Shown here one piece after another: positions 10,897-21,875 of a stretch of DNA of 64,000 nucleotides. Origin of the DNA: Rana temporaria (lineage: Eukaryota > Chordata > Amphibia > Anura > Ranidae). The translations under genes were made by a program, and so were the position numbers. The stretch spans positions 35,980,264 to 36,044,263 of the forward strand of contig NC_053497.1 in assembly GCF_905171775.1 (NCBI RefSeq), read 5' to 3'. The number at the start of each line of letters is the position of its first letter. The first letter of the stretch is position 1. Under the pieces are notes generated by a model. That model had not been told where the DNA came from, searched no databases, and saw nothing but the letters and a program-made list of their open reading frames with translations.

Positions 10897-11123
10897 ACAG
10901 GGGCACCTTTGTTGGCACGGAGCAGAGATCACAGAGGCGTGGGAGGGCTTTGTAGATATTTGGATGGGGTGTTCTATATAATAAGAGGGGTGTAGGGTGG
11001 GGGAGGTGTACTACTACATAGAAGTAAGTTAGATCTAATCATTGTTTTTATTTCTAATATTTTCTATTTATTAGCTATTAGTGGGGGATGTGCATGTTCC
11101 TGAAGTTCTCCTGTACATTGCAG
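10897..11123. other. Unique sequence upstream of exon candidate
   Basis: No repeat or frame recognised. It holds TTCTATATAATAAG at about 10971 and ends in a pyrimidine-containing tract and CAG, treated here as a possible splice acceptor. Confidence 0.35.
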
Positions 11124-11181
11124 ATGGCGACGAATGGCGGAGAAATCCCAACATGGCCGTCTGATTATTCTGCTGACAATG
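11124..11181 (+). CDS. Candidate first coding exon, unknown gene
   Basis: A 58-nt stretch is bounded by a good acceptor (TTCTCCTGTACATTGCAG) and a near-ideal donor (AATG then GTAAGT). It opens directly with ATG GCG and reads MATNGGEIPTWPSDYSADN, ending in phase 1. The composition looks protein-like and the segment lies outside all repeats I can see. I do not recognise the protein. A later acceptor at 15020-15022 is in the compatible phase and would add 48 residues to a TAA at 15166, but that join is only one of many possible and has no domain support. It may instead be a pseudo-exon or an untranslated-region exon with a chance ATG. Confidence 0.3.
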
Positions 11182-11304
11182 GTAAGTTGCCCGTTACGCC
11201 GTGGGATCACAGCGCTGCTGCTTGTATGGAGCGAACGTTGGCGCAGTCCAATCTTCTGTACTGGAAATGCCTCATATGGGCCAGCTTTGCCCCCAACAAA
11301 CTAT

Positions 11305-11614
11305 TTAGGGCCCTTTCACGCGCATGCGATTCTGCTGCGTTTTTACCTTACTAAAAATGCAAGAAAAATGCTATAAAATATCTCACTTTAACTCTTATGG
11401 GTCTCTTCACACCGCTGCGCTGCAGGTGTGGTGCATTTTCAAACCCACAAAAAAAACGCAGCTCTCCATTGAAGTTAATGGAATGTGCATCGAAAATACA
11501 CCGCGGCTGCGGCATGGGAATCGGGCACCTAGAAAACGCACCAGAGCCACATCAAAAACGCATATCTGTTTTTTAATGCATTTTCTTCAACATTGAAGTG
11601 TGAAAGCAGCCTTA
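11305..11614. mobile_element. MITE with GGGCCCTTTCAC end
   Basis: The left end TTAGGGCCCTTTCACGCG and right end GTGTGAAAGCAGCCTTA form imperfect terminal inverted repeats flanked by TTA. The interior has CGCA-rich palindromic pieces (AAAACGCA). No frame is credible. Confidence 0.65.
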
Positions 11615-11894
11615 GCCCTCGTTCACATTGAACGCGGCTTTGAAATCGTGCGACTTCATCTGAACTCAAAGCCGCGTTTCAGTCCGAATTCGGGGGCGAC
11701 TTGAAAGACATCTGTGTGGGTTCATGCGCAGATGTCTATTGAAGTCACCGCCGAAGTGAAGGAACTACTTCTGGAAACCGGCGTTGCACCGAATGAGACG
11801 CTCCTATTGCAGCCAATAGGCTCCGATTTGACATGGATGTCTCATTAAAGAGAACCCGTCACCATAAAATCATCACACAGGGGATTATTTATCC
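11615..11894. other. Degraded MITE-like sequence
   Basis: The phrase TTCACATTGAACGCGGCTTTG with a nearby inverted CAAAGCCGCGTTTCAG is an internal inverted pair typical of a short foldback element. Ends are not clear and there is no gene. Confidence 0.4.
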
Positions 11895-12470
11895 CCTATT
11901 TCACTGGCTGCCCTCCAGCTGTTGCGGAACTACAAGTCCCATGAGGCATTGCAAGGCTGACAGTTACAAGCATGACTCCCGCAGGCAGAGGCACGATGGG
12001 ACTTGTAGTGACTTGCGGCCCTCCAGCTGTTGTGGAACTACAAGTCCCGTGAGGCATTGCAGGGCTGACAGTTACAAGCTTGACTCCCGCAGGCAGAGGC
12101 ACGATGGGACTTGTAGTCCCTGGCGGCCCTCCAGCTGTTGTGGAACTACAAGTCAGCATTGCAAGGCTGACAGTTACAAGCATGACTCTCTCAGGCAGAG
12201 GCACAATGGGACTTGTAGTCACTGGGGGCCCTCCAGCTGTTGTGGAACTACAAGACCCATGAGGCATTGCATGGCTGACAGTTACAAGCATGACTCCCGC
12301 AGGCAGAGGCACGATGGGACTTGTAGTCACTGGCGGCCCTCCAGCTGTTGTGGAACTACAAGTCAGCATTGCAAGGCTGACAGTTACAAGCATGACTCCC
12401 GCAGGCAGAGGCATGATGGGACTTGTTGTTTTGCAACAGCTGGAGGGCCGCCCGTTTGACACCCCTGCCC
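11895..12470. repeat. MITE with five internal tandem copies (about 105 bp each)
   Basis: CCCTCCAGCTGTTG recurs at 11911, 12019, 12127, 12229 and 12337 (spacing 108, 108, 102, 108). Units contain CTACAAGTCCC...GGCATTGCA and GCACGATGGGACTTGTAG. The right end (TTTTGCAACAGCTGGAGGGC then GTTTGACACCCCTG) is the inverted terminus of the MITE family also present at 50589-50727. The element has amplified its interior rather than moving. Confidence 0.85.
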
Positions 12471-12479
12471 AATATGATA

Positions 12480-12850
12480 AAAAAAAAAAAGTAAAGCGGA
12501 GGTCCGCCCAAAAAAATAATAATTAAAAACCGTCAGCTACACATACTGCAGCTGCTGGCTTTTAATAATCGGACACTTATCTGTCCTGAAGTCCAGCGAT
12601 GTCGGCACCGCAGCTGGTGTTTCAGCTGCCGCCGCCATTGCGGGTAAGGGTACCTGGCAGTGTAGCCTTTCGGCTTCATGCTGGGAATCCTACTGCACAT
12701 GCATGAGGCTCGCTCCTTTCTCCTACTTGCCTTGCAACAGGGGGAGGGAGGAGGAGGGAGCCCCAGCCGTGATGTCAAAATCCGCGACTGAGGCTCCCGG
12801 GAGGGGGTAAGAATACCTGACAAGAATCCTGCCCCCCCCCCCGAAAGGTG
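12480..12850 (-). repeat. Dispersed repeat, inverted partner of 24650-24998
   Basis: Shares with 24650-24998, in reverse complement, CAGCAGCTGCAGTATGTGTAG-like sequence, the CAATGGCGACGGCGGC region, a GGTACCCTTACCCGC segment and a terminal G-run. The family is unnamed and has no frame. Confidence 0.75.
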
Positions 12851-12899
12851 CCAACTGTGTTGCTTTTTTGAGGCCACCCTCCCCCACATATACGCACGT

Positions 12900-14640
12900 G
12901 CGAATGCATGTGGTCGCCTAGACATGAAACGCTGATTGCGATACACATGTTACATATCGCCATGCACACGGGAGTGAGGCCAATATTTCTAGCACCAGAC
13001 CTACGTAATATTAAACTGACGACCTATAGGGGGATTTTAAAGTGTCACCAATGAAAGATATAGGGTACTGAAGTTTGGTGCTATTTCACGTGCGCACGCA
13101 AATTTAAGGTTTGACATCTATTTGGTATCTATTTACTTTGTGCAACTTAATGTTTTATATTTTACAAAAAAAATGGGCGCAACTTCATGTTTTATAGTTT
13201 ACAAAAAAAATTGGGCGCAACTACATGTTTTATATTTTACAAAAAAATTGGGCGCAGCCGCATGTTTTATATTTTACAAAAAAATTGGGTGCAACCTCAT
13301 GTTTTATATTTAAAAAAAATAAAATTGGGTGCAACCTCACGTTTTATATTTTACAAAAAAATTGGGTGCAACCTCATGTTTTATATTTTAAAAAAATAAA
13401 ATTGGGTGCAACCTCACGTTTTATATTTTACAAAAAAATTAGGTGCAACCTCACGTTTTATATTTTACAAAAAAATTGAGCGCAACTTCACGTTTTATAT
13501 TTTACAAAGAAATTGGGCGCAACTTCATGTTTTATATTTTACAAAGAAATTGGGTGCAACCTCACGTTTTATATTTTATAAAAAAATTGGGCGCAGCCAC
13601 GTGTTTTATATTTTACAAAAAAATTGGGTGCAATCTCAAGTTTTATATTTAAAAAAATAAAATTGGGTGCAACTTCACGTTTTATGTTTTACAAAAAAAA
13701 TGGGCGCAACTTCATGTTTTATATTTTACAAAAAAATTGGGCGCAGCCGCGTGTTTTATATTTTACAAAAAAATTGGGCGCAACCGCGTGTTTTATATTT
13801 TACAAATAAATTGGGTGCAACCTCATGTTTTATATTTTACAAAAAATTGGGCGCAGCCGCGTGTTTTATATTTTACAAAAAAATTGGGTGCCACCTCATG
13901 TTTTATAAAAAAAATTGGGCGCAGCCACTTGTTTTATATTTTACAAAAAAATTGGGCGCAGCCGCGTGTTTTATACTTTACAAAAAAATTGGGTGCAACC
14001 TAATGTTTTATATTGTACAAAAAAATTGGGCACAGCCGTGTGTTTTATATTTTACAAAAAAATTGGGTGCAACCTCATGTTTTATATTTAAAAAAAATAA
14101 AATTGGGTGTAACCTGACGTTTTATATTTTACAAAAACAATTAGGCGCAACCTCATGTTTTATATTTTACAAAAAAAAATTGGGCACAACCTCATGTTTT
14201 ATATTTTACAAAAAAAATGGGTGCAACCTCACGTTTTATATTTTGCAAAAAAAATTGGCGCAACCTCATGTTTTATATTTAGAAAAAAAAAAAATTGGGC
14301 GCAACTTCATGTTTTATATTTTACAAAGAAATTGGGCGCCACCTCATGTTTTATATTTAGAATTTTTTTTTTATTTAATTGCGTTTTTGTGTGCCCTAAA
14401 ACTAACCTTAGTGTATTTTTTTTACTAAAATGTTGCGTTTCCTAGACCTTTGCCGTAATATAGTGATTTAAAAAAAATTGGAACCACTATTTTATTCTCT
14501 TCTGTCTGTTTTTCAGAAAATATAATTTTTTTTGGGGGGGGGGGTGTTACGTAATCTTCAGGCGTAAAATAAATAAATGTAAGCATGTGTGAAAAAAATA
14601 ATGTCTCTGGCAGTGAAAGGGTTAATGGCCACAAGCAGCA
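12900..14640 (+). mobile_element. R1-family element, disrupted by a satellite expansion
   Basis: The head (GCGATACACATGTTACATAT, CTAGCACCAGACC) and tail (ACCACTATTTTATTCTCTTC, CAGTGAAAGGGTTAA) match, in opposite orientation, the R1 element at 17945-20704. Between them a 37-bp segment has expanded into a tandem array (13137-14361). No coding frame. Family assignment combines in-window comparison with recall of ranid repeats. Confidence 0.65.
13137..14361. repeat. 37-bp satellite inside R1 element
   Basis: About 33 units of TTGGGCGCAACCTCATGTTT plus TATATTTTACAAAAAAA. Some units carry a TATTTAAAAAAAATAAAA variant. As 37 is not a multiple of 3, each frame cycles through all three phases of the unit, yet the frames stay open for up to 250 codons because the unit has no stop in any forward phase. 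A single-copy homologue sits in the other R1 copy at about 18563-18610. Confidence 0.95.
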
Positions 14641-15434
14641 CATAAGCCTCCCTAGGCAGCTGCTGTTTCAGAGCTGAGAGCGCCCACACAGCTAGACCTA
14701 GCTGTCCAAGAAAACAGCTTTCAATCCCCACTAACGATTGGTGGTTCCCGATTATGAGACCACTGTAGCAGCCAATCACGTCATCAACGATCCTTCACAC
14801 CCCCCGAACATTTTAAAGTGACACCAGGGCAGGTGGGAAGGGGTTAAAGAAGGGTAGAGACAAAGAAAGGTTGCGGTATACGACCAGTTGGATCGCGCAG
14901 TAATACCATTGCAGGTATTGCCTTGGCAGTGAGTATTAGTAGTATTATTTCTCTTGATGTTGCTGAAGATTTGTTACTGTTTTGTATCTATTTGGGTAAT
15001 TGTGCTCTCTCTTTTTTCGCAGTCTTGACAAGGACACTGAAGGGCATTGCTTATCATGGGCCTTGCTGGACACATCCATCTCCAGCATCGATCGTCCGTC
15101 TACATGGCCACCAACCTGAAGAGGCCTCCTCAGATGGAAGAGAAATGAAAAAAGAATTATCACTATAATTGTTAAATCCTTGTGGGATCCCCCAGGGGGC
15201 CCCGTTCTGGTCTGTGCTGTTGTTGCTGAGCTAGCATGGTCGACAGCCTAACCCCCCGACCCCTCCCCCCACGTCTGTCTGACCATGCTGCGAGCAAGAA
15301 GAATAATGTATGACTGACAGGCACACAGAGGAGACGGGAAGGGGGGGGGGGGGGCGACAGCTCACAGAGCTGGGGGGGAACAGACAGCACATGTAGAAAA
15401 GAAGGGATAGTATACATGGAGGAGAGGAGAGTAC
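14641..15434. other. Mostly unique sequence; weak second-exon candidate
   Basis: At 15001-15022 a strong pyrimidine tract and CAG (TGTGCTCTCTCTTTTTTCGCAG) precede 146 nt that stay open to a TAA at 15166-15168, in phase with the candidate exon at 11124. No domain is recognisable. The remainder holds a G-run near 15340 and GC-rich sequence without structure I can name. Confidence 0.25.
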
Positions 15435-16255
15435 TAGGGCTGGGGAAAAAAATCGATTTAAATCTTAAAGCGGGGGTTCACCCTAAAAAAATAATTTTTT
15501 AGGCGTTCCTATGCAGAGGGGAACATGATTGACGGCCGGCTATGGCGCGTCACGCTTCCCGAAAATAGCCGAAATAGGACTCGGCTCTTCACGGCGCCTG
15601 CGCAGTCAGCTCCTAGTCTGTGCGCAGGCGCCGTGTAGCGCCGTGAAGAGCCGACTTCTATTTCGGCTATTTTCGGGAAGCGTGACGCGCCATAGCCGGC
15701 CGTCATTCATGTTCCCCTCTGCATAGAAACGCCTACTCCCCGCGGGGAGTCTGAAACAAAACGAATGGATTAAACTGCGAGTATGGCGCAAAAAAAATAA
15801 ATAAAGGCATACTGTAGCTCACGCTAGTATGCTTGATGGCATGGTAGAAAATTGTTTTTTAGGGTGAACCTCCGCTTTAAATCAAGTTGCGAGGGCAAAT
15901 CGATAAAAATTTTGACCAAATCGTTTTTTTTTTTGTTTTTTTTTCATAGGTCGGCGCTCCGCGGACTAGGCCGAAACCACGGCCTCGCCTAAAAATCCTG
16001 CCTGCAGCTGCCTGGGAAAAGGTAGGACGCTGCTTGCTGCCTTTGTCCAGGATCGCTGCGAGCTGCGGGCAGGGTTTTTTAGGCGAGGCTTCGGCCTAGT
16101 CCGTGGCCTTTTCCCAGTATCGCGGCGGACTAGGCCTAAAAAACGTAGGACTGGCGCGGTGTCCATGGGGAAAAAAAACCTTGATTCGTATCGTGAATCG
16201 ATTTTTTTTTTTTTAAATCGCAGATTTATTTTTTTCCTTAAATCGCCCAGCCCTA
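15435..16255. mobile_element. Nonautonomous hAT with 8-bp target duplication
   Basis: Terminal inverted repeats TAGGGCTGGGG and CGCCCAGCCCTA are flanked by GAGAGTAC (15427-15434) and GAGAGCAC (16256-16263), an 8-bp duplication with one difference, as expected for hAT. ATCGATTTAAATC-like sequence lies inside both ends. A TTAA element is nested at 15465-15880. There is no transposase frame. Confidence 0.85.
15465..15880. mobile_element. TTAA-target palindromic MITE (piggyBac-like), nested
   Basis: Bounded by TTAA at 15465-15468 and 15877-15880 with inverted ends AGCGGGGGTTCACCCT and AGGGTGAACCTCCGCT. The core 15520-15715 is a long near-perfect inverted repeat (GGAAGCGTGACGCGCCATAG and its complement) with GCGCAGGCGCC at the tip. 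TTAA targets point to piggyBac; no frame is present to confirm it. Confidence 0.85.
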
Positions 16256-17436
16256 GAGAGCACACAAACACATGGCTAAAGGGGTGGTGTTGGATCAGAA
16301 GAAAGGAGGGCCAAGGGCCGCACTCACAGTGGCGAAGAGGCGGTGACCGACCACACACAGAAAGAATAGAGGAGGCAGTGACAAACAGCGCTCATAGAGG
16401 AGAGGGGGATATCATCTGCAGCACTTCCATCTAATCTGCAGCCCTGTGCTTCTTCTGCTCTACCCCTAGGAAGGACTACTAATCCCAGAACCCCCCCATC
16501 CCCGCCTGCTATTCCTGGGAATTAAACTACAAGTACACCTCTGCAGAAGAAGTAGAAACGATGTTGGTGCAGCCTGCTGCTGATAGTGTATGGGCTCAGG
16601 GGGTACAATATACAGGATCCAGTTTAGTGCATAGGAACTTTGTGCAGGGGGTTAGTGCTGTGCTGTGACTCCAACCCATAAATTGGGCTTCAGCCTAGGG
16701 TGGAGCTACAAACAGCAGAAACAGAAAAAAAAAAACCTGTCCTTTTACAGCAGAATGCAGCCACGGGCAAGAATAGGAGCAAGTTCTCCATGAATTTGGT
16801 CCCCTGAAGGACACCACAAGGATGTAAAACTATGTTGATCGTTCTTTAAAAGAAAGGCAAAGCAGAGGATATGTTTCGCTTGGGTATGTGGATGTTAAAA
16901 GAAAACAATGCTAAATATGTGCCCCACAGACAACTAACATTGTATAGAAGCTTTATAATTTTAGCCACAGTAAATAGCTTAGTCTACAGTGTTTTCTTTG
17001 ATGAAAATGGCAACTCTGTACTAATCAGTATGTAGTGGAAATAGACGAGAACAGTAAGGACTGTATGTAGTCAGCCCAGAAAGTCTATGGATTCTTAGAG
17101 CCACTAGATGGCAGCACCGTCATTTTATTTTACTTTGGTCTTGGTGGGATTGTTCTAAAACATGTTTTATTCCCAGTAAATGTGACACAGAAGTCTGTAC
17201 TGTTATTTTTATGATAGCCGCTATCAGGACGATTTAAACGCCTGAATAATACTGCCTGTCTTCAAGAGAACTTCCAGAAGGATTCGGATGACTTGTCCAA
17301 GGTCACGTAACGTGCTACAGTCCTGCACATCTGCGTGTTGGTCATGTTAAAAAAAATGAGAAGGGCTCAGGAAACATCTATTATTGTGACCTACCTTCTG
17401 GGTTTTAAAAGGGTAAGGCAAGCCATACCTTAACAC
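16256..17436. other. Unique stretch without recognised gene
   Basis: About 1.2 kb of mixed-composition sequence. No long frame, domain or repeat was recognised apart from the CTCF-like site at 17101. It may be intronic or intergenic host sequence. Confidence 0.4.
17101..17115 (+). promoter_or_regulatory. CTCF-like motif in unique DNA
   Basis: CCACTAGATGGCAGC fits the vertebrate CTCF core consensus (CCASYAGRKGGCRSY) at all 15 positions. It lies in sequence without recognised repeats. Motif match alone does not show occupancy. Confidence 0.45.
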
Positions 17437-17944
17437 TTAAAGAGGTTGTAAAGGTACAATTTTTTTCCCTAAATAGCTTCCTTTACCTTAGTGCAGTCCT
17501 CCTTCACTTACCTCATCCTTCCATTTTGCTTTTACATGTCCTTATTTCTTCTGAGAAATCCTCACTTCCTGTTCTGTCTGTAACTCCACACAGTAATGCG
17601 AGGCTTTCTCCCTGGTGTGGAGTGTTGTGCTCGCCCCCTTCCTTGGACTACAGGAGAGTCAGGACACCCTCTACGTTGCAGATAGAGAAAGGAGCTGTGT
17701 GTTAGTGGGCGTCCTGAATCTCCTGTAGTCCAAGGGAGGGGGCGAGCACGACACTCCACACCAGGGAGAAAGCCTTGCATTACTGTGTGGAGTTACAGAC
17801 AGAAGAACAGGAAGTGAGGATTTCTTAGAAGAAATAAGGACATTTGAAAGCAAAATGGAAGGATGAGGTAAGTGAAGGAGGACTACACTAAGGTAAAGGA
17901 AGCTATTTAGGGGAAAAACAATTGTACCTTTACAACACCTTTAA
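17437..17944. mobile_element. TTAA-target palindromic MITE
   Basis: TTAA at 17437-17440 and 17941-17944. The arms TTAAAGAGGTTGTAAAGGTA and TACCTTTACAACACCTTTAA are inverted, and the whole 508 bp folds on itself through CTGTGTGGAGTTACAGACAG near 17800 and its complement near 17575. It sits in the TTAA of the R1 element terminus (ACACTTAAGGACCGAG), so it postdates that element. Confidence 0.88.
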
Positions 17945-18106
17945 GGACCGAGCCTCTTTCTGAGATTTGTCGTTTGCAAGTTAAAAACAATTTTTTGCTA
18001 GAAAATTACTTAGAACCCCCAAACATTATACGTTCTAACACCCTAGAGAATACAATGGCGGTCGTTGCAATACTTTATGCCACACCGTATTTGCGCAGCA
18101 GTCTTA

Positions 18107-18493
18107 GGCCCCATGCACACGAGACGCTGGTAAACTCGAGTTCAGAGGCATTTGGGCATTTTTTTCAACTGCCCCTGAACACATTTAATGTTATCCTATG
18201 TGTTCATGCACACATTCACGTTTTTTTGCGTTTTAAAGCAGTTGGGTTTAGACTCGTTTTTTCAGACGCGAAATTTTGGGTTCAGACGCAAACGTTTTTG
18301 CGTTTCAAAGCTTTGGGAGGATCTACAATGTCTTTGTTATGAACGCTGATAGCCGCAAACGCTATAAAACGCAGTTAAACGCGGCAAAGCGCCGCGAAAT
18401 TCGCGGCAAAAACGGGCGTTTTAAATGCCCGTTTTTGCCTTTGAAAACTTGAGTTTACATGTGTTTGCATTTGCTTCTCGTGTGCGTGGGGCC
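18107..18493. mobile_element. MITE with TTA target, GGCCCCATGCACACGAG ends
   Basis: Flanked by TTA at 18104-18106 and 18494-18496. The ends GGCCCCATGCACACGAGACG and CTTCTCGTGTGCGTGGGGCC are inverted. The 3-bp TTA duplication suggests PIF/Harbinger. The interior is rich in AAACGC repeats. Confidence 0.75.
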
Positions 18494-19269
18494 TTACAAG
18501 CGCACTTTAAAAAAAAAAAAAAAAAACACTTTATTGAATAAAAAAAAAAGGACAACAGTAAAGTTAGCCCAATTTTTTTTATACATTGTGAAACATAATG
18601 TTACGCCGAGTAAATTGATACCCAACAAAATTTCGTCTGCTCGTGGAATGGCGACAAAAAGTAACCTTAAAAATCTCCATAGGTGACGTTTAAAAATTTC
18701 TACAGGTTGCATGTTTGGAAGTCTAGGGCTAGAATTATTGCTCTCATTCTACCGATCGCGGCGATACCTCACATGTGTAGTTTGAGCACAGTTTTCATAT
18801 GCGGGTGCTGCTTATGTATGCGTTCGCTTCAGCACGCGGGACAGACACGTTTACATTTTTATTTTATTTTTTCTTATTTATTTTACCTTTTATTTTTATT
18901 TTTTTACACTGTTCTTTAAAAAAAAAAAATTGTGTCACTTTTATTCCCATTACAAGGAATGTAAATTTCCCCATAAGAAATAATAGAAAACGCAAATGAT
19001 TAGTTCCACAACCATTTATTCATAAGTCCTTCCATTTATAGTCCATATAAAAAGATTCTAGCAATGTGATAGGTTGTGTAACTATAAAATGTCCATCCAC
19101 AAATGGAAGCCTCTACAAGGGGATTAGAAGCAAAATCCAGAAGGAGCTCCAGAGTATAATCGAAAAAAGCATGACAGGTCCTCTTAAATATGAGATCTGA
19201 GGTCAAAAAGACCTGCTATGGTATGGAGACAGGTGGGGATCTTCCCTTCGCTCGTCTCTATACCCAGCC

Positions 19270-20436
19270 ACAAAAACAACATAGAATATCCAGGCTCAAA
19301 CTTACCGACCAATCAGCAACCAACCAAATACTCCTGTCTAACAGTATATGTTAAAAACAGAGGTTTAGTTGCACGCATTTGCAAATGCATGTGTAAGCTG
19401 CAGGCCCCGTCAAGGCTCTCTGTGTGCTGCAGTCCTAACTCTAAAATTTAAATAGGTAGATTCAGGCCGGCTTATCAGTAGATAAGCCGACCTAACTCAG
19501 AATCTACGCCGACCTATGTTTTAAGCGTATGCTCAAACAGAGATACACTTAAACATATCTAAGATAGGACGACTTGCGCCGTCCTATCTTAGATTGCAAT
19601 ATTTTGGATGGCCGCTAGGTGGCGCTTCCATTGCGGTCGGCGTAGAATATGTAAATGAGGGGATACGCCGATTCACGAACGTACGCCCGGCCGCCGCAGT
19701 AGTTTTACGCTGTTTCCGTAAGGCTTTAGCAGGCCTAAAGTTATTCCACCTCATAGGTGGAATAACAATGTTAAAGTATGGCTGCCTTTCCCGCCGCGAA
19801 ATTCGAATTTTTTACGTCGTTTGCGTAAGTCGTCCGCGAATCGGGATTTACGTCGTTTACGTCCACGTCGAAATCAATAGGCCCGTGTGGCGTACGTAGC
19901 TGCAATGCACACTGGGAAATGTAGGCGCCCGGCGCATGCGCAGTTAAGAAAAATGTAAAAAACGTGAGGTCAAGCCTCATTACCATCAAACACGCCCCCC
20001 TCCAACACATTTGAATTCGGCGCCCTTACGCCCGCCCGCTTTAGGCTACGCCGCCGTATATTAGCAGGCAAGTATATTGAGAATCAATACTAGCCTAGCT
20101 AATTTACGGCGGCGTAGCCTAAACAGGCTAAGCTACGCCGCCGCAAGTTTAGGCAGATGTACTTGAATCTACCTAAAAGTCTCCTCAGTGGAAGCACATG
20201 TATGCTGATGGATAGATAAAGGGCAGGTGACTGGAGGTAGCCCAACCCTCTTTAAAGGGGAAGGAGCACACTAAACACCCAGCACATAGAAGCAAAGGTG
20301 CCAGTGTGCTGCCTGACCACAATGACATCAATACAAAAAAGAAAAAAATGTCACTGCCCCTACCTATGACTGGTCTATACAGTAAGGAGCACTGGAAAGG
20401 GCGCGTATACATACAAAAACAACATAGAATATCCAG
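19270..20436. mobile_element. Unidentified insert bounded by 24-bp direct repeats
   Basis: The 24-nt string beginning ACAAAAACAACATAGAATAT and ending CCAG occurs at 19270-19293 and 20413-20436, bracketing about 1.1 kb within the R1 element. This could be a long target duplication from target-primed retroposition or part of the inserted element. It contains a family B MITE. Confidence 0.45.
19455..20173. mobile_element. Family B MITE, copy 1
   Basis: Ends GGTAGATTCAGGCC and CTTGAATCTACC form terminal inverted repeats; internal subterminal repeats are TACGCCG-rich. Flanks have drifted so no clean target duplication remains. It contains the CTCF-like 15-mer CCGCTAGGTGGCGCT at 19612-19626 and an internal palindrome AGGTGGAATAAC near 19755. 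No frame. Confidence 0.8.
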
Positions 20437-20706
20437 CCTCAGGAAGGACCCGATCGCCTCCGCCGCTACCGATGGCTCCAGTAAGTGGTGGAGGGCATGG
20501 GAGAGTGGCTGTAAGGGGGCCCTTCTCCTGCCGCCGATAACGGTGATCTCGTGGCGAATCCGCCACAGAGACCACCATTATCGGAAACCAGACCGCCAGC
20601 GGAAGACGAGGATACCTGGGTTTTGGCAGCTAGCTGTTGCCACAGAGATATTCCTCTTCAAACAGCCAACGTATATAGTCATGCGGCGGTTCTGAAGTGG
20701 TTAAGT

Positions 20707-20950
20707 CAGGGCTCGACAAATCCCGGGCGCCAGGTCGCCATTGCGACTAGAAATAGGTTCCTGGCGACTTGGCTTGGAAGGGGGGCAAAAAAAAAAAACT
20801 ACCAATCGCGGTGATACCTCACATGTGTGGTTTGAACACCGTTTACATATGCAGGCGCTGCTCACGTATGTGTTTGCTTCTGCGCGCAAGCTTGTCGGGA
20901 CGGGGCGCGTTTTCTGGCTCCTAGATTCCAAGCAAATTTGTCAAACCCTG
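20707..20950. mobile_element. hAT MITE with 8-bp target duplication
   Basis: CAGGGCTCGACAAATCCCGG and ATTTGTCAAACCCTG are inverted ends, flanked by GGTTAAGT (20699-20706) and GGTTAAGC (20951-20958), an 8-bp duplication with one change. The target is the tail of the R1 element. Confidence 0.8.
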
Positions 20951-20958
20951 GGTTAAGC

Positions 20959-21710
20959 AATTTTCTTTCCTAGGACCAAGGGTTGCAGGAAAGAAAATTG
21001 CTTGATTCCCCCATCAACATAGTCATTGTTGATGGGGGGAATCCCTCTGCAGCGATATTGTGTTCTGGCATCCACCCCCCCCCCCCCCCCCCATCCCTGA
21101 CTCCAGTAATCGATCCAGCTCTGTCCCAGCTTCAGCATTGCTCCTCTCAATTCCTGGTCACACAGGAGATACTTGAGGGTGGGGAGCCATAGGCTCCTGC
21201 TGCTGTCAGGAGGGAGTGGGGCATGGCATACCGGCGGGTGCTGTGTGTGTCTATGGACGCAGAGAGCCTGCTTGGTAGTGCCTCCTTGGCAAGCTGGGCA
21301 CCCGGACCAGGAAGAAGGTGACAGTGCTGCTGGGGGACTTCCAGAAGAGCAGAAGATGGTTCTTTTTGTGCATTATTTTCCTTATTAGCAACACTCGCTC
21401 CATGTAATACCCCCTTTTTCTGTTAAAATAAAGTCAACTGTAGTATGAGGCGGTCTGGTAACATATAATGTACATTTGTACATCCTCCTTGTGTCAGTTT
21501 CAATATGACACAAATGACTTGCTGTGCATGACTAGATTATTACAATGTATACAACATCTCCTCCAGCCCTCTAAACTGGCAACAATGTTTCCTGCTACAT
21601 AAACTTCCATCTCTATGGCAAACCATCCACTTACATGATAAATATTGTCTGTTATGCACAGCAAGATATACCCCTTGAGAGGGAGAACAATGCAGGGATT
21701 CTCTAAGGCA
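20959..21710. other. Unique sequence with hairpins and a C-run
   Basis: AGCAATTTTCTTTCC at 20956 is inverted at about 20990 and CCCCCATCAACA at 21008 is inverted at about 21033, two adjacent hairpins. A C-run of about 18 lies at 21075. No gene or known element is identified in the rest. Confidence 0.4.
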
Positions 21711-21875
21711 GTGGCCCCCAACCTTTTTGGTACCGGGGACCGGCACTGTGGATGAATGGATGACGATGCAGTTTTTTCGCAGCCAATTTGTCAGGAAATG
21801 GCTGGTGTTAGCACTTCAATCATCACAACATCATGGTAAATTTGGTGTCAGGATGATTGAAGCACATTATTTTTA
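21711..21875 (+). mobile_element. hAT left terminus (Charlie-like)
   Basis: CAGTGGCCCCCAACCTTTTT then GGTACCGGGGACCGGC is a hAT-type end. The inverted form (CCAAAAAGGTTGGGACTTGCTG-like) recurs as the right terminus in the tandem units at about 29235, 34205, 37085 and 39895, so those units carry fragments of the same family. This copy is interrupted by the hAT at 21884. Confidence 0.65.

Larger units (their letters stand above)
17945..20704 (-). mobile_element. R1-family ranid element with nested insertions
   Basis: Starts CTTAAGGACCGAGCC and ends GAAGTGGTTAA, which I recall as the termini of a common ranid repeat. The interior includes CGCGGCGATACCTCACATGT and ATTATCGGAAACCAGACCGC. It has been invaded by a Harbinger-like MITE (18107), an unidentified 1.1-kb insert (19294-20412) and, inside that, family B. 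It has no coding frame and its superfamily is unknown to me. Confidence 0.6.

Noticed and set aside
13667..14428. 253-codon frame rich in Phe/Tyr/Lys
   Set aside because: A pure product of the 37-bp satellite cycling through phases.
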